A stretch of DNA of 64,000 bases from Doris montereyensis (taxonomy: Eukaryota; Mollusca; Gastropoda; Nudibranchia; Dorididae): the NCBI GenBank assembly GCA_037039925.1, contig JAXRKP010000932.1, positions 90,001-154,000 of the forward strand. The letters are read 5' to 3'. Positions 50,518 through 61,700 of this stretch are shown here, in pieces. The position numbers and the translations under genes were made by a program. Position 1 is the first letter of the stretch, and every line of letters begins with the position of its first letter. Under the pieces are notes generated by a model. It made no database searches. It was not told where the DNA came from and saw only the letters and a program-made list of their open reading frames with translations.

Positions 50518-51427
50518 AAGTAGCAGCAGTCTAAGAACCGCCCCTTGGGAGGTCAAGGTAGTAAGCAAACTTTAAAGGAGATGGCCCATACAAACACCAG
50601 ATGTTGCTTCAGGTGATAAGCAATGATTGAATGTTTCTGAAGGTTCTTCATTAGACCAATTCAATCTCATTCATTCACAGATGAAAATGTTTGCTCAGTC
50701 ACTAGATGAAAATGTTTGCTCTCACACAGAAAGGTCATGATCATGCTTAAATCTATTTCTTTTCCAACCTGTCAATCATGCAATAAACGTATATTGAGGG
50801 ACAGGTCAGCCTTGAAGTTGAAGGGGGCAGAACTTCATATAGCCAAAGGTCATCCATTCCTACTTGACTAGCACGCAATAATTCAATGCAAGTTTCCTCA
50901 CTCGACACCAGTGGTTGGACTCACATCTTTGCCTTGATTGACAAAGGTTAATCTCAACTGTGTACATAACGTACATTAAGGAATGATGGATTTAGAGCAT
51001 TGTTCATTTTGTCTACACAAAATATTGTGCATCATGATGTTGTGCAATGGCAGAACAGGTAGAGTAAGAACCTAGACTATGACCATTGTTAACTAGGCCA
51101 AGGTGGATGGATGAAATTGGTACCTTGCTGTTAGGCAGGGAGAGAAATTTGCTATCAAAACCTATTTATTACAGCTGACAAGCATAGCTTGAATATCTGC
51201 ACATCTGGTTTAATTGAAATGCCTTCTCATGTAGTTAGAAATATATGTCTATGTCAAGCCAACTTTGAAAAATTAGGTGTCTGTTAAAAATTAAAATGTT
51301 AAGGTTGGCCATTCCAGATGCTTTTTTAATGGGCTACTAATTTAAATAGAAAATAATTCTATTTCCTGAAATAAAGGGGCGGTAGGCGGACCGCGGTGTT
51401 AGTCGAAGGGTTCTTAGACTGCTACTG
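50518..51427. mobile_element. Candidate 0.9-kb DNA element with inverted ends
   Basis: Left AGTAGCAGCAGTCTAAGAAC and right (reverse complement) CAGTAGCAGTCTAAGAACCC are inverted relative to each other; the left copy has an extra AGC. GC-rich CCGCCCC stretches lie inside both ends. The interior has no coding frame of note. It abuts the 112-bp MITE. Confidence 0.6.
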
Positions 51428-51455
51428 TATGAATCAACATCCCTGGTGTTGGTAT

Positions 51456-51612
51456 AGGTTTGTTTGTCTCATTGCAAGTAACCCTGTCCATCATATGCGG
51501 TAACCTCAGAGTAAGAGTAAGAGGAAACAACAAAATGAAAATGAAAAACAGGCGAGAGTGAAAGGAAAGAAATAAGGCCTACTAGTAGTGCCCGCCAACC
51601 GCCCACCCTAGA
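51456..51612 (+). mobile_element. Family C repeat
   Basis: TTTGTTTGTCTCATTGCAAG, CCTGTCCATCATATGCGGTA, ACCTCAGAGTAAGAG, GAGGAAACAAC and the 3' end GTGCCCGCCAACCGCCCACC. It is a good reference for the 3' end. Confidence 0.82.
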
Positions 51613-52129
51613 GCAAAGGAGATCATGAAGCCATTATCATAACACAAATCTTAACCCATAGAGAAAGAAGGCGAAACAAAATTAAAACCATTAAAAAAGT
51701 GTGAGGATTCTTTAGTAAATTATAATTCAAAAGCATCAAAAGCAGGTATCTGCTGTGTCTATTATAAGATTACAACATGTATTGAGATTAGTGAACATAC
51801 TACAGAATTGTACCATATTTACATCTTGAAACTGAAGCAACAAAATATACTGGAAAAACAACACTCATCAACAAAGTGATATAATACAGATTCTCATACA
51901 AAATCGATGTAACATCATTCATTATCACATTCTTTGCAGTATCAAAATTATTAAACAATTGTATTCACTTTTAGTTTGGTATACTAATACAAGAGTAAAA
52001 CTATTGAAAATGAATTTTAAAAAGAGAGGTGGTAAAGAGATTGGATATTTAACAATAATATCTTCCTTTGTGAAGTATTGGCTGGCCCAGGGTTGTATTT
52101 TTCTTCATCACATACTTTCAAGAAAGATA
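51613..52129. other. Sequence between MRPL14 and KNL1, no feature recognised
   Basis: AT-rich sequence; nothing recognised. It may include the 3' UTR end of the minus-strand KNL1-like gene. Confidence 0.4.
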
Positions 52130-52350
52130 TTTCATTCTGCTTTCCTCACTTGACTCAGATGAGAATGAGTACCCAGCTATAGGTTAAGAAAGATTATATA
52201 AAGTGTTAGTGTGGAGCGCCTAACAGGCTGTTGTCCTGCTTGTTCCCCAGCGAGTTGAGAAGACTGAAATGGCCTGGGGGATAAGTGATCTATTCTATGA
52301 GCCTGCACTTGTGCTGGGATATGGCCTTTAAATCGATCTTTATCTTTAAT
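52130..52350 (+). mobile_element. SINE family B, 5'-truncated
   Basis: CATTCTGCTTTCCTCACTTG, CTCAGATGAGAATGAGTACC, CAGCTATAGGTTAAGAAAGA, CCTAACAGGCTGTTGTCC and CTTTAAATCGATCTTTATC. Confidence 0.8.
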
Positions 52351-52724
52351 GTATATATGAAAATGTACCGTGTATATAATGTGAGGATTTATGCATAACG
52401 TATAAATGTATGCATGAAAAAGAATGTGCGTCTGTCTGTTCTGTAGTATGCACCACCATGTAATTTCTCTTAGGGGGTCATAAAGTCATCTTGTGTCTCT
52501 AAGCAAGTGGTGAAAATTTAAGTTATCAGTGTATATTTAGTGTTAATATTTACAAGTTTACGAGCAGCAAAACATACTATGTACAAATAAGCAAAATATT
52601 TCATGTACAAAGTGTACATTATTTACATAATGAAAATCTATGTACATGAAGATAGATGGATTAAGTGGAATTGAGAGAAATATACACATGAGTACAAGGT
52701 TAAAGACGACTATATGAGATATGT

Positions 52725-55700
52725 CTATTTCTTTAAAATAGTCGAGATGCTTTCCAAAGCTCGTATCAAGTACCCTTCTCCTGTTCTCACATTCTCCAAT
52801 GCTGCATGAACCACATCTGATCTGTAAGTGACGAAGGAAAGAAAAAGAAAATGAAATGGGTTGATAAATAAATACATTGTATATATATATATAAAGATAC
52901 AGTAAATACATTAAATGAATGACAATACTATAGATTTGTGTGTTTGTTTCATTGCTATTTACCCAAAGCTGTCAATCCCATAAACAGAAAATGTGGGAGA
53001 CTGCTTTACAAGACAAAGGAAGCTTGGTAACAAAAAGTTAACAATTTGAAAATGCTAACGCTAACCATTTAACCAAAATGTGCATAGGAGAAAACATATC
53101 ACTTACTTCAATACATATACAGTTATTGTATGTAAACTATCTTTTAGTGGATATAATTCATAGACGTAGCAGTCTTTGACAATAAAGTCTTGACACATAT
53201 TAATCTAATATACTTCCACTTAAACTTAAAGCGAAATGATCCCCCGGATCAAGATGCACAAATATTATGATGTATTGATCCGACTCGAGCCGCACTTAAA
53301 AAGCGAACAATCTCGAAAAATAAAACATGCAATCAAAAAAAAAAGAAGCGAACCCTATCCACCATCTGATGTGATCTCAGGGTGAATGAAACAGCGAGGT
53401 GAAAGAAAGACAAGACGTGGAAGAGTGACAAAGAAAAGAAAGAAAGAAAAACTTACGAAACAGATCCAAGTACTCTTTGTACGGTCCATTCCAAAGGCAG
53501 ACACGGATACCTTCCACCAGCCAGGTCAGTTGCCATCTCAACTTGATTTGTTTTGCGGTTGGAAATCTTGATCTTCATTCTGAGGTATAAGAAAGTAAAT
53601 AAACGTTTGTTATTGGGGATTTTTTATTATCTGATTCACTAGAATTTACCCCATCCACCATACACACTTTACACAGTGATCTCATGATGACTAAAGAGGA
53701 AGCATCCAGAAGAAAGAAATGTGAAAAAGAACAAAACGAAAGGAGTTGGACCTATGACTATGAGCGGCACCCACGGATTGCCCACACTAGATGCTGGAGT
53801 GAGGTGATTGAATGCTTTGCAAAAATACCGCGAGAGATCTTTCTCCCCCCCCCCCCCCCGTTTTTTTGTCGTTGGTGTTTCTTGATTGAACTAACGAGAC
53901 ATGAGTCCTTATTACATATAATTTTTCCCCATGTTGTCTTTGGTAATGCTGACTCTGTTAATGATGATAATAATAACATAATAATTAATACTACTCCCCC
54001 CTCCCCCCAACAAAAATGAACCTTGATTTATGAAATAGTAATAAAAATAAAATGGTTGACAAACGGGCGACATGGACTGAGCTGTCACAACCAGGATAGG
54101 CAAGATGCTAGCAGCATTCATCATGCAATGAAACTGATTTGTTTGCTTATTTCATTGAAATTAACCCTTTCCACCATATGTGGTGATCTCAGAGTGAATC
54201 AAGAGGAAACAGCACAATGAAAGGTAGATGGGAGAGCAGAAGGAAAAAAAAAGAGTAGGACCTACCAGCTTTGCCCACCAATCACCCACTTATTTTATCA
54301 CAGCTTTTAAAAAAAACAACAGAAGAAGACATATCTATGTTACGACAAACAGACAGCAAAAGCATGGGTCATCAGAATATGCAGCGTACGGGTTAATAAT
54401 AATAATAATAATTTAAAAAAACAAAACAACCCCAAAGAACAAAAAAAACTGACCGGCATTGTTCAAACTCCACATGGTGTAACAGGCTGGCTTTTCTCAA
54501 CTCCTTACAAAGGTCCCTGGAGACACTTGTCCTCTCTGAAAGTTCATTCAAAAGCTGAAGGGAAAGAAAGGATAGAAAAATATTAAAAGAAAAAAGAAAA
54601 AAGGAAGGAAAAATCCACCCACAGAATTCAAGCCAAAATAGAAAACAAAAATATTGACTCAAAAGGCACACAAGAGTGCTGACCGCTGGTACTGATGGTA
54701 GCATGTCATGTACAGTCTGCCTACCACGTTTATTGATGACCGGATTCCAGAGAGACAATAAACTGGTCTATGCTCATGTATCTATTTAATGCATGAAACA
54801 TAGCAGCGTTATAGCATGAACAAATATTGACGATGAAAGTAGCAAATCGTGTACTGTAAGTTCAATTTTGGATGTTATGAATGTTTTTAAAAAAAAAGCT
54901 GTGCATTTTAATCTATTTTCACAGAAATGCATGGTTTGCAAGTGTCAAAAACTAGACCCAATAGGAATACATGGATTGCTCATAAGGTTATTAAATGGGT
55001 TTTTATTGGTTCTTGTGTCATGGAATCCTAACTAAACGAAGCATAGAGGCTTCCTAATGTTAAAAAAAGTGAAAACACAGGAGTTACTAATTTTAGATTT
55101 ACACCGGTTGTGATTTTCACTGTCGATATGCATGTTGGAAGAATACTGTAAAAACAACCCAATAACCTGCACATATATATTCACTCTCTGTATTACAATG
55201 ACAGTAATATTCTAGCTAGTTGGCCTACATTTTTTTCATGATGTTGTACTCTTAGGAAAAGGTAACTCTGCTTTGCTCACTCAACTCAGGTGTGAATGTG
55301 TGCCAAACTATGGGTAGAGAAAGCTCTTGTCAGAAACTAAGAGGCTGCTGTTCTAGATACTCCCCGGGCAGTTGAAAAAAATGACAATGACGAGTACTTT
55401 TGTTAAAGCTGAATTTGATGCAAATAAATTTTCATATATTGCAGACTTGCCAACATTTCCGATTTTAGCGGAATTATTACGATTTTTGGCATGAATTCCA
55501 TTTGGCCCATGGCTAAAAGGCAAAATTCAGATTTTTCATGAAATTAATTTTGCGGGTAAAAAAAAAAATAAGCGAGAAAAAATACAACAATGAGATGACA
55601 CCAATTGAAATTTGCGGGTGAAATGAATTTGGCGGTAAATCGTGAACTTGAAAGGCCAATCTGGTATCACTACAGGCTTTTGTTTTCCTCACAATCCTTT

Positions 55701-58700
55701 TATTTACTTACTCCATGTATCGGGTCAGTGATCTATAGTTCTGCTGTTACGTTAGATCAAATTTCTAGATGAAATAATAGTAGATTTCTAGATATTAAAG
55801 ATGGATTAGATTAGATTCTAGAGTAGTATGTTTTATATGCCTACTAGATCTACATCTAGAACTTTATACTTTAATAATTATTTCCACATTCATCTATCAT
55901 CTATCTGTAGAATTTATCAGATCTAGAGAATTTACCAATCGGCAAACACAAAACCAAGGTTGATGCAAAAGGCTCAAGTTATGAATGCAATTGGCCAGGA
56001 GTTATTAAGCCATCAAGAAGTGGGGACGAATTTGCGTTCTGTTGTGTGTGCAATTCTGATATTCGAATTAGCCATGGAGGTTCCAACAACATTGTGAAAC
56101 ATTTATGACCGATGCCGTACTTCTAGAATTATAGTATTATTGTATTATACTATTTAATTATGGACTCTTTTTATGCAGTCTTTAAATATTGATCTCGATA
56201 AAGTATTTTTTTGTGTGTACCGGTACACGTTTTGTTAAAAACTGAACATAGAAATTCCTATTTTCTGTCACAGAAAGTTGATTCCACTTTTGAGGTTTCT
56301 CATATATTGTCATCTTTCTATTTTTTACTTTGTTCGTTTTTAATCACCAAACGTATCAAAACAAGGAATTTCGATCATTTGCTAGGGCTGCTTAAAACTT
56401 TCTTAAGTTGTTTTTAATCAAGTTTTCAATCTTGCTATGAATTTTAAAAATCTTTTAATGAATGAAAAGGTGAAACGTGATTGTAAGCATGAGGATTCTA
56501 TCTTGCCGATTGCCATCTTAGATTTTTTATGGAACACATTCAGCTCATCCCAACAGTTCATGGCTACTTCCAGCCTTTAAGACCTTAGAAAGACAGATGA
56601 CAAATGAACACTGAGCGCCGAATTATGAACTAGGCAATAGATTTGTTTGTTTCGTAGAAAGTTATCCTGTCCACCACATGCGGTGATCTCAGGGTGAATT
56701 AAGAGGAAACAACAAGATGAAAGAGAAGAGAAAGGAAAGAAGCAGCGCCTGCCAACTACCCATTTTAGGTAGTAGAAGACAAGGGCCCAACAATCAATAT
56801 TACTGTTCTATCTAAAAATGCTTCCACAAAGAAGAAGAGCCTTACCTGCGTGAGACTGCTAAACTTTCCGTATTTAGACTTGAGAGTTTCAGGGTTAATG
56901 CTTGCCATCATCACCTTGTGTGCCACATGGACCCATGGTTTGTTGTCAGCTGAAAGATAACATTTGAGATCAACTAAAATTCTTTGGGAGAAGAAAATAT
57001 ATGTATTCTCATGTTAACAAGTAGTAGAAGGAAACTCTATGGGAACTAAAGACAAAGAAGAAGAAGAACCACCCCTGTCCAACAGGTGTTTGCCCTTAAC
57101 TTCTTCAAAGTCACTTTGTGTTAACATTTTGACTTTTATTCCATTGATCTTTCATCAATGAATACCAGTACCCAGAGATCAAGTCTCATACCCATTGCAT
57201 ACCTAAAGAGTATGACGGATACCCTCGTTAAGAACCTCTGTTCTAGGAGAACATTAAAAAAATAGAAGATACTAGGACTAGGAGAATTTTTCTTTCTTTC
57301 TAAGAGATTCTAGGAAATTCTAGAATGCTATGGGTCCTGCCCTTCTCCGATACTTTCCATGTATGCTTGAGGAACACAAAACATTTTACACTATTTACGG
57401 GATGTAAAACCTGGACAGTGACAGACAGCCATCAGCAACAATGAAAAGTATGTGGTTTTGTTGAAACAGCAATAAAAAGCATGCAATATATTGAAATAAC
57501 ATGTTTTTAGAATGTGATCTAAAGGATTGCATGTTCCATTTCCTTGGTATAGAGTAATAATATCGTATCTCCAAATTTCAATTTTTAGAAAAAAATGGCT
57601 TCAACGTTTCTCAAGCTCTATTTTCTTGGAGTAGAAATGATTTCAAAGAAAACTTAATGAAAAAACTAGATCCAAACAATGGCATTTAAATTCTATTTCA
57701 AATCATAATACTATAATGTCCCCATCAGTGATGATAAACCATTGGAACGAATACCAATCTCTTTATGACTGAAAGAAAGAACTCACTGGACATCCTTGAG
57801 GTGAATGACAAATGAGTCATCTGGCGATGTGGATCTTTACAGTTGCCCATAAACAGAACATTTGCCACGACTGTATTGCTGAAGAAGCCAAAGCTCATGT
57901 CATTTGGGTTGTTTTTCAATAACGTCCACTCAGACAGACTGAAAAGATTTTTGAAATGGTCACCAGAAACACACAACCAAAGAAACAAATAAAAGATTCT
58001 CCTGTTTAATTCATACGTATACTTTTCACATCTTTATTGCATATCTTTACCTTGTTGATACTTCCTTTCATGCCTTCTCTATAGTTTCTTCTCTTTTGTC
58101 TTAGAATCTTTTCTTCAATATCTATTTCCATATACACACTTCTCTTTTGTCTCCTTTTATAGAATTAAATGTCCTCTCTGGTCTTCTTTTTTGCTCCTTC
58201 CCCCTTGAATTTTCCTCTCCTTTCCCTTCTTGATTCTTCTCCTCTCTGCTCACCCCCTCTTTCTTTCTCCTTTCTGTGTTTCCTTCTGACATCATGCTGG
58301 ATGTTTTCTAAATAAGTGTATAGATATTCCTCGTTTGTTGTCTGATGAAAGGTTATACCTAAAACATCACATGCTTGTTCCGTCTTTCTTGGTAGTTGTC
58401 ACTTATTGTCAAATAAAAACTGGATCGAGCTGTGTCATCAATATTTTAGAGGCACACAAACATGACATGACAACAAGTAAAATAAAATTAAACAAAGGAC
58501 ACTAACCAAATTTGAAAATAATAAATTGTCAAACTTCCAATGGGATATCAGACAGCAGCTGTTGTAGCTGACCTGAATATAAGTACTGGTAGATCAGGCA
58601 ATTCTATGTCAATAAATGAAATTCTAACATAGCTGCCAACCTTTTCAAATAGGTGAACAGATTTTGACAGTGCAAACTAGTTATAATTTGAAAGATGGCC

Positions 58701-61700
58701 AGTAACATTAACTGGAGAGGTAAATAAAAAAAAAGGAACGCAGGCCTTTCTGACGAAATATGACAATATTTTATGAACTCAGAATGGTATATCCGGACTT
58801 TTACCCCAACTTCTCTGAGTCACTGCCGTCAACCTAGGGCTCCCTTTAAAAAAAAACAAGGTTACCCTCAAATACATCCTTTTCAAGGTAAATACAGATT
58901 TATGTACTCAGAGCCAAAAAAAGTATACTAAATGCGTTTTTAAAGTACTGATTGGCAGCTCGTTTCTAACAAGGGAACTACATCAATAAAGTGGTGTACC
59001 TTGCCATCCAGCCAAGCTTCTCAAGAAACACTGTCCGTTCATCTTCAACCCGTGCTTTCATCTCACGACATTGTGAAGCTGCCTTCTTAGTCTGCAACAT
59101 TGCACTATCCAGCGACTGACTTTGTGATCGGAGAATCGCAATTTTGCTGAGGACAGAGGAAGGATAAATAAGTTAAGTCTTAAAAAATAAAAATAAGAAC
59201 CTGAAAAAAGTTTCAATATGCGGTAAAACAAAAGAAAATTACGAACATGATCCTAAAACTTATTCTTATATACTTCATTAAAGATTTATTTTCTTATAAA
59301 AACAGAAAAAGTGGGAGATCCTTGCCAAAAGAGGAAGATTTGTAAAACAACTTTACAATTTAGAAATGCTAACAAAACTTGATATGGACAGGAGAATCAC
59401 AAAAAATAGCTTTAAAAAATGTAGAATCCCAAAAAAAAAAAAAGGAGTGCAATCTCGAAAAAAAGAATACAATCTAAAAAAAACACCCTACAAATTTTTA
59501 GCAGTAGGTTGGCAGTACTGTAAGAAATAAGCTTATGCAACATCGTAAAAGTGAAAAATCTTTTTAAATCTTACTCTTTTCTTTTTGAGCATCCTTTTCA
59601 AGGTTCTGTATTTCTGGAGGTAGAAAAAGAAACAAAGATTGCTTTATGGGGTATTTGAAATGTGTCAAAAAGTGTTCCTCACAAGAAGTACCCAAACCCA
59701 TTAATCAAAGTATTTAAACAATATCAGTGAGCAAAACATGGAGAATTTTTCGTGAAAAATAAATGTACCTTAGTGGCTCTAGCATTGAATATGAGACCAA
59801 AAAGAAAGAAAAATTTTAAAATTAATATTTTAATACCAGAGCACTTTGGGGGACCTGGTGATCCCGAGGCAAGATGTCGGTTCTCACCCAAAAGGTCATG
59901 GATTTGTCCCCGAACAGGTTGAAAGATTTTTTGAGTCTTTAAAAATAAAACCAAGTCTGCCTGGTCCAGCTAGGCGGATCAATACCTAGTCCCGTCGGAG
60001 ACAGACGATAAGAAGGAGGTCCTGTGTGCAAATCACAACACTCTGTGCATGTGGAAGATCCCTTGGCAGTTTACAGGGCAGTCCCCCCAAAACAAAACAA
60101 TCGTAGCGTCTCTTACATAATTTACTTAATTTCCATGATGCGCACGTACACATCTTACTATATTTTTAATATAACCTCGTTTAAGGAGCTAGATTTAATT
60201 ACGTCTAAGCAGCACTCTATGATGAAAGAAAACAATTGTAACAAAGTTACCTGATTGACTTTGACTCAAGACGTCCAACTTCTCATTCCCTACATAGTAC
60301 ACACAAAGGAAGAACATTTAGTATAAATATAAGTGTAATACCAAAAACAGAATAAAAGACATTACGACCAGAGATACATAGCTAAAACCAAAAAGCCATT
60401 CAAACCCCATCTAAATCTTTATGATGTTGCATGCAGAACTGCAAACCTGTTCAAATTGAAAATCAACAAATTGTTCATTATATGTGTACTTCAATTCAAC
60501 ATTTTAACTTTCTTTGAATATCCCAAAATCTGTTATGTTTGAACTTCTCAGAGTCTGTACACCTCATTTATGGAGCAATACTTTGATTGAGTTTCGACTA
60601 GATCAGAGCATTTTATTGTAAAATTGGCAGCCACAAGAGGGACAAAAAAGGTTTGCAGTATGGTTATAAACAGTGATGTAAATATAATTATGCTTCTGTG
60701 ATCAATTATCTTTCTTAATGGTAAAAAGTGAAATTTGCATATGAACTTTTCATTAGTGAAAGCAAACATACATTGGTCAATAATTGACTGTAATTCCAAC
60801 ACTCTCTTATTCTCAGAGGTAGCAGAAGAAAAGTCCTTCTTCAGCCATTCGTGTTCAATCTGTGAAAGAAAAAAAAAACTAAAATTAGAAAGCCTTCATA
60901 ACCTGTTTCTATTCAAGACCATGTCTACTTTTTTTAATAAATGATACATTTGAACAAAATCTATTTTCACATTGTGCAAGTTTGTACAAACTGAGTAGAG
61001 GTCTTCTCTTTTTCTCTCTAAAGCTGAAATTTTAAAAAAAAAAAAAAAAATGACTAATGAGAAGCCAAGACACAAATCAACACTTAACAAGCATTTTTTC
61101 ACTCGACCCAGGCGCAAATGGATACAAGCAGTAGCTTGGGAGTAAAATCCTGAGTCAAACTGTTCCGTTTCATGCTTTAGAAACCGAGAGAAGCTCCGGC
61201 TCTATGGGCTGTAATGAACTTGAAGGAACTTTTACTATTCACATGGAATAAATTAAAAATAAGGCAAATCGTCACACCTGATGAGCGGATGTCAATTCTA
61301 AAAGATGATCCGCCTGGAGTTTGTTGATTTGCGCCATTGCAGCATCCTCACAGTTCTTGGCAATCACTTGGGCCTTGGACTGTATTTCAGACACCTGTCA
61401 CAGAAAATAGAAGGGAAATGTGATCTAGAAGTAACAAATGTATTGTTCCTAACTGAGAATCATGTTCAGCAATTGCCCTTTGAAGATGATTAAAAGTTTA
61501 TTGAATTGAATTGAATAAACAACAATAAGTGACAACTCTACCAAGGAAGACAGAACAAACACTAATTTTTTTGGGTATAACAACAAATGAGGAACATCCA
61601 CAAACGTATGCAGGCATCATATAGTATGATGTCAGATGCAAAAACGGAAAGGAGGGAGAAAGGGCGGGGGCGAGTAGAGAGGAGAAGAATAGAAAAATGG

